A DNA stretch of 64,000 nt from Zeimonas sp964538505. GTDB lineage: Bacteria; Pseudomonadota; Gammaproteobacteria; Burkholderiales; Burkholderiaceae_E. The position numbers were made by a program, and so were the translations under genes. The stretch spans positions 186,001 to 250,000 of the forward strand of contig CAZIDY010000001.1 of NCBI GenBank assembly GCA_964538505.1. Direction: 5' to 3'. Shown here piece after piece: positions 35,872 through 44,544 of this stretch. The stretch's first letter is position 1. Each line of letters opens with the position of its first letter. The notes below the pieces were generated by a model, which searched no databases, was not told the origin of the DNA, and worked only from the letters and a program-made list of their open reading frames with translations.

Positions 35872-38850
35872 TCAGATCGGGAGCGCCGCTCCCCAGACCG
35901 GTTCGAGCGGCGTAGTTCCGCGGCCGAGTACTAGATCCGTCGTCGCAACGTCGCTGATCAGTGCCGCGCTGTTCGACACCGCCAGGATCCGCTCGCGTTC
36001 GATCGGCCGGCACAGGCCATATCCCTGGGCGTAGTCGATCCTCAGCTGGATCAGCGAGCGAACGATCTCTGCGTTCTCGGCCCATTCGGCGATGCAGCCC
36101 ATTCCGAGCTCGTGCGCGAGTTCGACAACGGCCCGGGTGATCGCGAAATTGGCGGGGTTCGAATTGACATCGCGGATGAAGTTGCCGTCGATCTTCACCA
36201 GATCGGCGGGCAGCTCCTTCAGATAGCTGAACGACGTGTAGCCGGCGCCGAAGTCGTCGAGCGCGACCATCGCACCGAAGGACTTCACGGTGTCGACGAA
36301 GCGCCGTGTCGTGTTCAGGTCGTACAGCGCAACGCTCTCGGTAATCTCGAAGCAGATCTTGCGCGTCGAATGCGAGTGGTTGCGGATGAGCGCGATCGTG
36401 TCCTCGAGAAACTTCTCGTCGTTCAGCGAGGCGCCGCTCAGGTTGATCGTGCAGAAGTCGACGTCGTTGCGATGCACGGGCTGAGCGTCGAGCCACTCGA
36501 GCGTGCTGCGCAGCACCCAGCGGTCGATCTGCGTCATCAGGCCGTTGCGTTCCGCGGCAGGAATGAAGCGGGCGGGCGGCAGTATCGCACCGGAGGCATC
36601 GCGCATCCGGATCAGCACTTCGTAGCACAGGCTCGACCGCGGATTGCGCAGCGAAACGATCGGCTGCAGCAGCGTGAAGAAATTCTCCACCGGCAGGCGT
36701 TCCTTCATGCCGGCGACGAGCTTGATCTCCTCGAGATAGTTCATCAGCTCGCTGCTGCTCGAGTCGAAGCAGATCACGGAGCTTCCGCCGAGCCGCTTCG
36801 CTTCGGCGCACGCGCGGTCGCTCGCGGTGAGCGCATCCGCCGGGCGCATCCCTTCGAGGATGCGGATCAGCCCGATGCTCGCCGTTACGCTGAAAGCCTT
36901 GTCCTGGTAGTGATAGGCGCGGTCGCTCAGTGCGACGCGCAGCCTTTCGCAAAGGTCGCGCGCCTCGTCGAGCGGCAGCGAGTCGATGATGACGACGAAC
37001 TCATCGCCGCCCACCCGCGCAGGAACATGCGGAGGGGCGATCACCTCGCGCATCCGAGCCGACATCTGACGCAGGATCTGGTCGCCCGCGGCGTGTCCGA
37101 ACAGATCGTTGACGAGCTTGAACCGGTCGAGATCCACATAGGCGAGGCAGACGACCCGACTCGCGGCAGCGCGCGTGGCCTTGTGCAGGTCCATCTCGAA
37201 GCCCCGGCGGTTCAGCAACCCGGTCAGCGAGTCGTGGTGAACGAGGAACTTCAACTGGTCTTCGGCTTCCTTGCGCGCCGAGATGTCCTCGATCCAGCCC
37301 TCGTAGCGATCTGCCTTGCGCACGGCGCGAACATGGAACCAGCGCTTCTTGTCGTCGACCCGCCGGACGGCGATCTCCGCGTCCATCATCCGGTTGCCTT
37401 CGGCCTGCTCGGCGATCCGCTCCAGCGCATCGTCGCTCAGCAGCGACGCCCAGTTCATTCCGACCTTCGATCCGCGCTTGCCCTCGACGACGAACATCGT
37501 TCCGAACGTGGGGTTGTGCTCGATCATCGTGCCGTCGAGCTTCATCGAGAAGATCCCGACGGGTGTTGCGTTGTAGTTCTGCCGGAAGCGCTGGAGAGCG
37601 GTGATGGCGCTGTTCTGGGCGGCTATGCGTGCCTGCCGCTCGGTGTTCATCCGTTGGGCAAGGGTCACACCAAGCATCAGCGCAGAACCTATGGCTGTTG
37701 TTTGGCTATTTACGACATCGAGGATTTCTCGGCTAAACCCAACTGAGAAAGCAATTTGAGCGATAGAGCCCAACAGAGTAATTGTCCAAGACCCGATGTA
37801 CCAGAGGAGCTCACGAGAAGGTGCTTTTATCGCGAGTCTGATCAATACATAGAAGACAGCAACGATTGTGAATGCGCTCAACACCCACAGGCTTTTTAGT
37901 GAATCCGTTGGTCCCAGTAACAGCGCAGGAGCAAACATCGCAACTGTGAGGAACTGGAGAAAAACGATCGGCTGGCGGAGGTGATGTGTCCGTAGCTCTT
38001 TTCCAAAGAGAGCTTGAAACAAGGCTAAAGAGATAAGGCTGTGCGCAATATAGCTAAGCCGCAGAAACAACTGAAGTGGCTCGCCTCCTATGGGGATTGA
38101 GAGCCAGTGCAGGTCCCAATCGCCGTTATAGGCAGCTACACGCAGGGTCGTCAACAACCAGGCAGCGTATAGAAAGAAGATCCGGTCACGGTTGAATATC
38201 GCGACTACGAGGCTGAAAAAGGCGACCATCAAGAGGGCGCCGACCAGTAATCCCCCGGTTCGTTCGAATCGGAAATTATGCGAAAGGATTTCGCTTTTCG
38301 AGCCGATCGATAGCTGGATGCGGTTTATTGCATCAGGTTGGATTCGTCCAAAGATCTCTAGTTTAGTTTTTCTGCCATTAGGAAGGTGTATTGATATTCC
38401 ACTCTGAGTCGGCTCCCAAACAAGACTGTTTACCACCGGGTCACCAGTCTCTGATTGTGTTACGGACCAGAAGAGTGCCTCGCGCGCTCTAATCGATCCG
38501 AGCGCCAAAGTTTGATCTTCGGAGGTCAACTGCGATGTTAGGTCGACGTGAACCCAAACGGTACGGAAAGGTAGGCTTCCGCCCTTTTCGAGCGGAATGG
38601 AGCGACCCTCACGAAAGCTGAGAATCGCCTCGGGGAGCGTCCATTCGGCTCTTGGGTCGGGAAGGACTGCGCCGATCTCGTCGGGCAGCTTTAAGGTCTG
38701 CTCTGTGTGCGCGGCGACATACGCGACGGCGATCGTCGCAAGCACGATCACGACGAGAGCGATGAAGGTGTTGACGCGAGAAAGAGCTTGCTCGGCCCAG
38801 CGAAAAACTGGGGTCCAAGTGGGCAGCTTGCTTCTCATTGTCGAGGCCAT
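35872..38850 (-). CDS. Seven-TM sensor - PAS - GGDEF - EAL cyclic-di-GMP protein
   Basis: 992 residues. One helix at about 27-47, an extracytoplasmic 7TMR-DISM-like region to about 195, seven helices to about 400, a PAS domain at about 425-545, GGDEF at about 550-715 and EAL at about 725-975. The diguanylate cyclase motif is intact (RVGGDEFVVI). The phosphodiesterase signature is CYEVLIRM (EVL for EAL), with NLSGASL, FEITES, and ALDDFGAGYTSFSYL present, so both activities are possible. The DNA encoding the sensor half is far less GC-rich than that for the catalytic half (53/120 at 38341-38460 against 82/120 at 36901-37020), pointing to a mosaic gene. Confidence 0.92.
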   Translation of the reverse strand: MASTMRSKLPTWTPVFRWAEQALSRVNTFIALVVIVLATIAVAYVAAHTEQTLKLPDEIGAVLPDPRAEWTLPEAILSFREGRSIPLEKGGSLPFRTVWVHVDLTSQLTSEDQTLALGSIRAREALFWSVTQSETGDPVVNSLVWEPTQSGISIHLPNGRKTKLEIFGRIQPDAINRIQLSIGSKSEILSHNFRFERTGGLLVGALLMVAFFSLVVAIFNRDRIFFLYAAWLLTTLRVAAYNGDWDLHWLSIPIGGEPLQLFLRLSYIAHSLISLALFQALFGKELRTHHLRQPIVFLQFLTVAMFAPALLLGPTDSLKSLWVLSAFTIVAVFYVLIRLAIKAPSRELLWYIGSWTITLLGSIAQIAFSVGFSREILDVVNSQTTAIGSALMLGVTLAQRMNTERQARIAAQNSAITALQRFRQNYNATPVGIFSMKLDGTMIEHNPTFGTMFVVEGKRGSKVGMNWASLLSDDALERIAEQAEGNRMMDAEIAVRRVDDKKRWFHVRAVRKADRYEGWIEDISARKEAEDQLKFLVHHDSLTGLLNRRGFEMDLHKATRAAASRVVCLAYVDLDRFKLVNDLFGHAAGDQILRQMSARMREVIAPPHVPARVGGDEFVVIIDSLPLDEARDLCERLRVALSDRAYHYQDKAFSVTASIGLIRILEGMRPADALTASDRACAEAKRLGGSSVICFDSSSSELMNYLEEIKLVAGMKERLPVENFFTLLQPIVSLRNPRSSLCYEVLIRMRDASGAILPPARFIPAAERNGLMTQIDRWVLRSTLEWLDAQPVHRNDVDFCTINLSGASLNDEKFLEDTIALIRNHSHSTRKICFEITESVALYDLNTTRRFVDTVKSFGAMVALDDFGAGYTSFSYLKELPADLVKIDGNFIRDVNSNPANFAITRAVVELAHELGMGCIAEWAENAEIVRSLIQLRIDYAQGYGLCRPIERERILAVSNSAALISDVATTDLVLGRGTTPLEPVWGAALPI

Positions 38851-39005
38851 AGGCTCTGCTGGCCTCAGATAAGACCGAGAGGCGTTTCCCAGAAAGTACG
38901 CAATGTACGAGAACTCCGGTCCTCAGTCAGACAAGCGGCTAGTCGGAACCGGTAGACGGTGTCGCTAATTCGCGACGTTGGAGTCCTACGGCTGTCCGGC
39001 GACGG
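38851..39005. other. Intergenic region upstream of the GGDEF-EAL gene
   Basis: 155 bases between the end of the FeeM-like gene and the start of the GGDEF-EAL gene, both on the minus strand. I see no strong promoter or hairpin. The two genes may be cotranscribed or not. Confidence 0.4.
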
Positions 39006-39827
39006 TCAGACCGCCATGATCTGGGTAGCAGCGAGAGCCAAATCGGTCTGCCGCCTTCCTCGCTTGGCCCGGCGGGGGGTGGCCCAGGCGCTGCTGACCG
39101 AAGAGAAGATCTCAATGTCGGGGTGCGTCTTACGCACCATGAATTCGTAGAGCGGGTGGCCGGTAGCCCGCCATTCATGCTCTGCGTCGAGAACGCTGAA
39201 ATACAGCGATCGAACATCGACCTCACCGAAATCCTCGGGTCGGCGAAGTTTTTCACCGACGGGGAGGATGTCTTGAAAGCCCAAACGGATGAGGTCTCTA
39301 TCTACTGGTTCGCGTGCGACGGCGAGAATCCATGAGATTTGAGTCGCGAAGCAGTAGCGATACAGCGCTTTGAACATAGCTAGCTTCACGAAGCTTCCGT
39401 TGGCGCCGTTCGCGACCGCTAGTCGCGTCACATAAGCGATGCCGGCGGATCTGAGTTTGTCTGGAAGTACGAGGACTCGTTCGAGGTACGTCGGTGCGTC
39501 GAAATTGGTATGGATGCGCAGCGTGCCGACTGCGTCCCCGGTAACCTTCGACTCACACAGCAAGATCAACGAACTTGGCGACTTGTCGTCGTCCTCGATC
39601 GACCGAAGCGAATCTGCGAAGGCGGGTGTGTGACGCCCGTACGCATCCGCCCGCACCTTGATCGCTTTCTGTAGTTGATTCTCAGTTCGAACGACGCGAA
39701 CACGGATTGGTAGCTCTTCTCCGGGTTGTACGTACAGTGATCCGAAATCTAGTGGGGCGTCCGCCGTGTCCTCAAACGCCGCTTGCGCGTCCAAGAGCTT
39801 GGCGCGCTCCTCCCTCGACTCAAGCAT
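39006..39827 (-). CDS. FeeM-like N-acyl amino acid synthase / GNAT-fold acyltransferase
   Basis: 273 residues. The central part (about 40-210) matches the acyl-homoserine-lactone-synthase-like GNAT fold of FeeM: IRVRVVRTENQLQKAIKVRA, DAYGRHTPAFADSL, GDAVGTLRIHTNF, YLERVLVLPDKLRSAGIAYV, TRLAVANGANGSFVKLAMFK and LGFQDILP. FeeM enzymes join long acyl chains from acyl-ACP to amino acids and are suspected signal synthases. The C-terminal 30 residues are basic and variable. It lies between a c-di-GMP protein and a divergent hybrid kinase, which suggests a signal production and sensing module. Assignment is by fold-level resemblance, so the product is unproven. Confidence 0.72.
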   Translation of the reverse strand: MLESREERAKLLDAQAAFEDTADAPLDFGSLYVQPGEELPIRVRVVRTENQLQKAIKVRADAYGRHTPAFADSLRSIEDDDKSPSSLILLCESKVTGDAVGTLRIHTNFDAPTYLERVLVLPDKLRSAGIAYVTRLAVANGANGSFVKLAMFKALYRYCFATQISWILAVAREPVDRDLIRLGFQDILPVGEKLRRPEDFGEVDVRSLYFSVLDAEHEWRATGHPLYEFMVRKTHPDIEIFSSVSSAWATPRRAKRGRRQTDLALAATQIMAV

Positions 39828-39888
39828 ATGACTCCCATGTCCGCGGGCGCCGTAGTTGTCAACGCCTTCTGTCTTTTCCCCGCAGGTA

Positions 39889-39911
39889 CTACCTACGGCT
39901 TAGGTAGGTTA
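39889..39911. promoter_or_regulatory. Inverted repeat TACCTA-N5-TAGGTA in the FeeM-like / histidine kinase gap
   Basis: TACCTACGGCTTAGGTA forms a perfect 6-bp dyad with a five-base spacer, near the middle of the 210-bp divergent gap. GGTAGGTTAG continues one half-site on the right. It is a plausible operator for a response regulator of the NarL/LuxR type; no regulator of that type is seen nearby. Confidence 0.5.
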
Positions 39912-40037
39912 GCCACGAACCTTCCCGGCAACAAGGTTTCTTTGGCAGAGTTCTTTTAGGGGTTCGCCTAGTTGTCGCTTTGAAACGACTTCCTCCAGAT
40001 CGGAGTGATTTGAGATGCCACAGTCGAGGACGAGGTC

Positions 40038-41957
40038 ATGAAAGTCTTGCGGCCTCCACGCCGCTTCGAAGACTTTTCGCTCGAATCTGCCTTTCTGGCG
40101 ATCTATCGGCGCTCTGGCCTGCGTCTGGCTAAGATCGCCTTCACTGTCGCCGCGGGCATGCTGGTCGCGTTCTGGTTGTTGATCGTGTTGTTCCCGATTG
40201 ACGCTCAAGCTTCGATAGCGCGGCAGCTAACCCGATTGGCTTTGGCAGCGTTCCTCTTCGTAGCCGCTGCCAACCTTCACTTCCGGCAGGAGCGAGCCAT
40301 TGGTTCCTTTCGGCTGAGCGTGGGCGTACCAATGGCGGTCGGCTGCCTAGTGGTCGCATCACTCGGGTTCGTACCGCTCGATTCCGGCGTACTGGCTGTC
40401 AATAGATTCGTCGTTGGCACAACGTTGGCATGTTGGCTCTGCTATGGCTTTACTAGGCTTCCTGTTGGCTTGGTGGCTTCAGCGTGCATCCCCGCTTCAT
40501 TGCTGACATTGCTGAGCGTGAAAGTTCAGGGGGACGACCATGTATTGGCTCTTGGTGTGTACTTGATCGTCGCGAATTTCGTGGGATGGATTTTGTGTGT
40601 CGAGATCGAGCGCCGCGAACGCGCTCTTTTCTGGAGCGCTCGCCAACTCGCCGACGCAAGAGCCAGGTCGGACGCGATGGCTCGCGAGGCCTTCGAGGCG
40701 GATGCGGCGAAGACTCGTGTTCTCGCCGCGGTCAGCCACGATCTGCGCCAGCCGCTCGCCAGCCTCACTCTGTATGCGCAGCATCTCAGGGAGCAGGAGA
40801 GCGGTCTGAATGCTGGTGCGCGGCAGACGGTCGATCGGCTCGAGGCTTGCGTAGGTGCGATCAGTGGCGATCTCGACCGATTGTCGGAGTTGGGGCTGCG
40901 CGAGCGCGGGATGCCGCTGCCGGTGGCGCCGATGGACCCGCGCGGCGTGCTGCAGCGGATCGAACGCGTCTATTCCGGGCTCGCGTCGCGGGCGGGTGTT
41001 CGCCTGGTGGTTCGGGTTCCAGCGGCCGGTAAGTACAGCGTTGTCAGCAATGAGAGCCGGCTCTGGGATGTGTTCGCCAATCTCGTCGGCAACGCGCTGA
41101 AGTTCTCGTCGCCGTCCCGCCCGGGCTGGATCCTGGTACGGGTGCGCACGCTGCGCAGCGGGCTCGAAATCGTTGTTCGCGACAACGGCATCGGTATCGA
41201 CCACCCGGACCAGCGGCGCGTGTTCGACGAGTATTTCCAGGTTTCGAACCCCTCGCGCAGCGCCAAGCAGGGACACGGGCTCGGCCTTTCCATCGTCCGC
41301 GAGACCGTTTCGCGCTTGCCCGGGCACTCGATCCGCCTGGCGTCCGCAATCGGATCGGGTACCGTTTTCACGCTGCATCTGCCGGGCTCGCGACAAGGCG
41401 TCCGGCTTGCTGCGGCCGAACGCGAGACGCACCGCGCTGCCGGCACCCTGATGTATCCGTTGCCGGTGGATGCGTGGGCTGCGAAGGCCGGGCAGCATGT
41501 TTCGGACGTGGCCGGTGCCGATGGGCGCAATCATCTCGCCCATGTCGAGATCGAAGCGCAGGGCGGTGAGGATGCCTGCGTGCTGGTCGTCGAGGATGAC
41601 GACGCGATGTGCGACGCCTTGTGCCGGACCTTCGAGCGTTGGGGCTTCGAGGTGTTGTGCGCGCAGAGCGGGGAAGACGCGATCGCGCTCATCTCGGGCC
41701 TGCAGCGATCTTTCGATGCGATCGTTTCGGATTTCCGGCTCCCCGGCGGCTGGGACGGGCTGCGCCTGATCGAGGAATTGCGCCGCATGGAGGGGTGGCG
41801 CACGCCTGCGATCCTGTTGTCGGGCGAGTTTCGTGTGGAGGCGCTTCGCTGCGACGCACCGGAGGACGTGGAGGTGATGGCGAAACCGCCGGATGTCGTC
41901 CGTTTGCGCGAACTGCTGAAGAGCGCGGGTGCGCGCGATGCCGTCGACTCCGCCTGA
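40038..41957 (+). CDS. Hybrid sensor histidine kinase with receiver domain
   Basis: 639 residues. Six or so membrane helices occupy about 30-200. The HisKA H-box is LAAVSHDLRQPLASLTLYAQ with His234. The ATPase has N-box NLVGNALKFS, DNGIGIDHPD, and GHGLGLSIVRETVSR. The C-terminal receiver (about 515-635) has VVEDDDAMCDALC, phosphoacceptor Asp565 in IVSDFRLPGG, and the conserved Lys in VMAKPP. The layout fits kinases that pass phosphate to a separate regulator, none of which is adjacent. The membrane part lies in low-GC DNA while the kinase part is GC-rich. It is divergent from the FeeM-like gene. Confidence 0.93.
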   Translation: MKVLRPPRRFEDFSLESAFLAIYRRSGLRLAKIAFTVAAGMLVAFWLLIVLFPIDAQASIARQLTRLALAAFLFVAAANLHFRQERAIGSFRLSVGVPMAVGCLVVASLGFVPLDSGVLAVNRFVVGTTLACWLCYGFTRLPVGLVASACIPASLLTLLSVKVQGDDHVLALGVYLIVANFVGWILCVEIERRERALFWSARQLADARARSDAMAREAFEADAAKTRVLAAVSHDLRQPLASLTLYAQHLREQESGLNAGARQTVDRLEACVGAISGDLDRLSELGLRERGMPLPVAPMDPRGVLQRIERVYSGLASRAGVRLVVRVPAAGKYSVVSNESRLWDVFANLVGNALKFSSPSRPGWILVRVRTLRSGLEIVVRDNGIGIDHPDQRRVFDEYFQVSNPSRSAKQGHGLGLSIVRETVSRLPGHSIRLASAIGSGTVFTLHLPGSRQGVRLAAAERETHRAAGTLMYPLPVDAWAAKAGQHVSDVAGADGRNHLAHVEIEAQGGEDACVLVVEDDDAMCDALCRTFERWGFEVLCAQSGEDAIALISGLQRSFDAIVSDFRLPGGWDGLRLIEELRRMEGWRTPAILLSGEFRVEALRCDAPEDVEVMAKPPDVVRLRELLKSAGARDAVDSA

Positions 41958-42001
41958 CGACGGGCGCTCCGGCGCGATACCGTAATGGTGTGAGCAGGCG
42001 G

Positions 42002-43207
42002 CTAGACGCGCTCGACGACCGTCGCGATCCCCATGCCACCACCCACGCAAAGGGTGACCACGCCGCGCTTGAGCTTGCGCCGCTCGAGCTCGTCGACGAG
42101 CGTGCCGAGGAGCATCGCGCCGGTGGCCCCGAGCGGGTGACCCATTGCGATCGATCCGCCGTTCACATTGACCTTTTCCTCGGGCACGTTCATCTCGCGG
42201 ATGAAGCGCAGGACGACGGCCGCGAAGGCCTCGTTGACTTCGAAGAGATCGATGTCGTCGACCGTGAGCCCCGCCTTCGCCAGTGCTTTTCGCGTGGCGG
42301 GCATCGGCCCCGTGAGCATGATCGTGGGGTCGGTTGCGGTGAGCGCCGCCGACACGATGCGGGCGCGCGGCGCGAGACCGAGCCTGCGGCCCGCTTCCTC
42401 GTTTCCGATCAGCGTGAGCGCCGCTCCGTCGACGATGCCCGACGAGTTGCCGGCGTGATGGACGTGCTCGATGCGCTCGACCTGCGGGTACTTGCGCAGC
42501 GCCACCGCGTCGTATCCCATCGCGCCGATTTTCTCGAAGGACGGCTTCAGCTGCGCGAGCGCTTCGACCGATGTTTCGGGACGCACCGTTTCGTCGCGAT
42601 CGAGGAGGGCGATCCCGATCTCGTCGTGCACCGGCACGAGCGATCGTTCGAAGCGGCCGTTGCGTTGCGCGTCGGCGGCCTTGCGATGCGACTCGACGCC
42701 GAATTCGTCGAGCGTCTCGCGCGAGAATCCGTCGAGCGTGGCGATCAGGTCGGCGCCGATGCCCTGGGGAACGAACTGCGTCGACAGGTTCGTTTCGGGG
42801 TCGAGCGCCCAGGCGCCGCCGTCCGAGCCCATCGGCACGCGCGACATCGACTCGACGCCGCCGGCAACCACGAGATCCTCCCAGCCGGAGCGCACTTTCT
42901 GCGCAGCGAGGTTGACCGCCTCGAGTCCCGAAGCGCAGAAGCGGTTGACCTGCACGCCGGCGACTTTCAGGTCCCAACCGGCGGCAAGTGCGGCTGTTTT
43001 CGCGATGACTGCGCCCTGGTCGCCGATCGGCGTGACGCAGCCGACAACGACGTCCTCGACCAGCGAGGTGTCGAGATCGTGCCGCTGCTGCAGCTCGTGC
43101 ATCAACGTGGTGAGCAGACGGATCGGCTTGACTTCGTAGAGCGAGCCGGAGCTCTTGCCGCGGCCGCGCGGCGTGCGAATCGCTTCGTAGATGAAGGCTT
43201 CGGGCAT
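42002..43207 (-). CDS. Acetyl-CoA C-acyltransferase (thiolase)
   Basis: 401 residues from the ATG at 43207 (MPEAFIYEAIRTPRGRGKSS). The nucleophilic Cys is in VNRFCASGLEAVNLAA near residue 90, the catalytic His in NGGSIAMGHPLGATGA near 350 and the second Cys in LCVGGGMGIATVVE. Cleaves 3-ketoacyl-CoA in beta-oxidation or runs in reverse. The FadI/FadA-like start suggests degradation. It is divergent from an acyl-CoA dehydrogenase with a 65-bp gap and may be regulated with it. The FadJ-like partner is 6 kb away on the same strand. Confidence 0.95.
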   Translation of the reverse strand: MPEAFIYEAIRTPRGRGKSSGSLYEVKPIRLLTTLMHELQQRHDLDTSLVEDVVVGCVTPIGDQGAVIAKTAALAAGWDLKVAGVQVNRFCASGLEAVNLAAQKVRSGWEDLVVAGGVESMSRVPMGSDGGAWALDPETNLSTQFVPQGIGADLIATLDGFSRETLDEFGVESHRKAADAQRNGRFERSLVPVHDEIGIALLDRDETVRPETSVEALAQLKPSFEKIGAMGYDAVALRKYPQVERIEHVHHAGNSSGIVDGAALTLIGNEEAGRRLGLAPRARIVSAALTATDPTIMLTGPMPATRKALAKAGLTVDDIDLFEVNEAFAAVVLRFIREMNVPEEKVNVNGGSIAMGHPLGATGAMLLGTLVDELERRKLKRGVVTLCVGGGMGIATVVERV

Positions 43208-43272
43208 CGGGCGACTCCGTGAATCCGCCTCCATTATGCTTGCGTCTGGTCTACCGACGCGACGGAGCCGCG

Positions 43273-44424
43273 ATGATCGAGCGAACGCTGTTTTCCGACG
43301 AGCACCACATGTTCCGCGACTCGGTCCGCCGGTTCATGGACAACGAGGTCGTTCCGCATCACGAGCGATGGGAAGACCAGGGCTACGTCGATCGCGAGAT
43401 CTGGCGTCAGGCAGGCGAGCAGGGGTTCCTGTGCGCGACGATGCCCGAGGAATACGGCGGTGCGGGTGCCGATAAGCTCTATTCGATCGTCGTGATGGAG
43501 GAGGTGGCGCGGGCGAACGCCACCGGCCTGGGCTTCGGTCTGCACTCGGAGATCGTCGCGCCCTATCTGCTTCATTACGGTTCGGAGGACCAGAAGCGCC
43601 GCTACCTGCCGAAGATGGCGAGCGGCGAGATGATCGGCGCCATCGCGATGAGCGAACCGGCTGCTGGCTCCGACCTGCAGGGGATCCGCACCACGGCGAT
43701 CCGCAAGGGCGACGTCTACGTGCTCAACGGCTCGAAGACCTTCATCACGAACGGCTGGCACGCCGACCTCGTCATCGTCGTCGCGAAGACGCGCCCCGAC
43801 GCCGGTGCGAAGGGAACGAGCCTGCTGCTCGTCGAAGGCGGGATGAAGGGCTTCGAGAAGGGCAAGCGGCTGAAGAAGGTCGGGATGAAGGCGCAGGACA
43901 CCTCGGAGCTCTTCTTCGACGAGGTCGAGGTGCCCGTCGCCAACCTGCTCGGCGACGAGAACCAGGGCTTCGTCTACCTGATGCAGGAGCTGCCGTGGGA
44001 GCGACTGCAGATCGCGATCGGTGCGGTCGACAACGCGCAGGCGGCGATCGACTGGACGCTCGCCTACGTGCAGGAGCGCAAGGTGTTCGGCACCACCGTC
44101 GCGTCGTTCCAGAACACGCGCTTCAAGCTGGCCGAGTTGCAGACCGAGGTGCAGGTGGCGCGTGTGTTCGTCGACCGTTGCATCGAGCTGCTGATGCAGG
44201 AGAAGCTCGACACCACGACTGCGTCGATGGCGAAGTACTGGTGCTCCGACCTGCAGTGCAAGGTGCTCGACGAATGCGTGCAGCTGCACGGCGGATACGG
44301 CTACATGTGGGAGTACCCGGTGGCGCGTGCCTGGGCCGATGCCCGCGTGCAGCGTATCTATGGCGGTACGAACGAGATCATGAAAGAGGTGATCACGCGC
44401 TCCATGGGGCTGGGCGGGCGCTGA
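43273..44424 (+). CDS. Acyl-CoA dehydrogenase
   Basis: 383 residues starting MIERTLFSDEHHMFRDSVRR. It has the FAD-binding AMSEPAAGSDLQGIRTTAIR, NGSKTFITNGWHADLVIVV, QDTSELFFDEVEVP, a CVQLHGGYGYMWEYPVARAW segment and the C-terminal YGGTNEIMKEVI, where Glu is the usual catalytic base of the short/medium/long-chain group. Introduces the 2,3-double bond in acyl-CoA and passes electrons to ETF. Chain-length preference cannot be read from the sequence. The ATG at 43273 is selected because upstream residues lie in the divergent thiolase promoter. Confidence 0.95.
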   Translation: MIERTLFSDEHHMFRDSVRRFMDNEVVPHHERWEDQGYVDREIWRQAGEQGFLCATMPEEYGGAGADKLYSIVVMEEVARANATGLGFGLHSEIVAPYLLHYGSEDQKRRYLPKMASGEMIGAIAMSEPAAGSDLQGIRTTAIRKGDVYVLNGSKTFITNGWHADLVIVVAKTRPDAGAKGTSLLLVEGGMKGFEKGKRLKKVGMKAQDTSELFFDEVEVPVANLLGDENQGFVYLMQELPWERLQIAIGAVDNAQAAIDWTLAYVQERKVFGTTVASFQNTRFKLAELQTEVQVARVFVDRCIELLMQEKLDTTTASMAKYWCSDLQCKVLDECVQLHGGYGYMWEYPVARAWADARVQRIYGGTNEIMKEVITRSMGLGGR

Positions 44425-44461
44425 ACGCGGGTGGTTGCCAGGCACCGCCCGGGCGCTTGGC

Positions 44462-44544
44462 TTTCGAGCAGCCGAAGATCTACCTTTCAATCAGCCGGTT
44501 ATAAAACTTTCAAATAGCCGGAGTCTGAAGTTACAATCAGCCGG
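44462..44544 (+). repeat. Iteron-like direct repeats with exact 23-bp spacing before a DUF4143 ATPase
   Basis: TTTCGAGCAGCCGA (44462), TTTCAATCAGCCGG (44485), TTTCAAATAGCCGG (44508) and TTACAATCAGCCGG (44531) repeat with a period of exactly 23 bp. The last copy ends at 44544 and the ATG starts at 44545. The first copy is the most degenerate and lies just after the acyl-CoA dehydrogenase gene. The intervening nine-base spacers are not conserved, which is what binding sites, rather than a duplicated block, would show. Confidence 0.9.

Larger units (their letters stand above)
37620..40650. other. Low-GC block spanning the 5' ends of two signalling genes
   Basis: Hand counts: 37621-37740 66/120 GC, 38341-38460 53/120, 39421-39540 71/120, 40441-40560 63/120, compared with 82/120 at 36901-37020. 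The block begins inside the GGDEF-EAL gene, covers the FeeM-like gene and ends inside the histidine-kinase gene. The edges are approximate. No transposase or inverted repeat is visible at the edges. Confidence 0.7.

Noticed and set aside
44462..44544. CRISPR array
   Set aside because: Repeats are 14 bp with 9-bp spacers and no cas genes; this does not fit CRISPR. No CRISPR array was found in the window.
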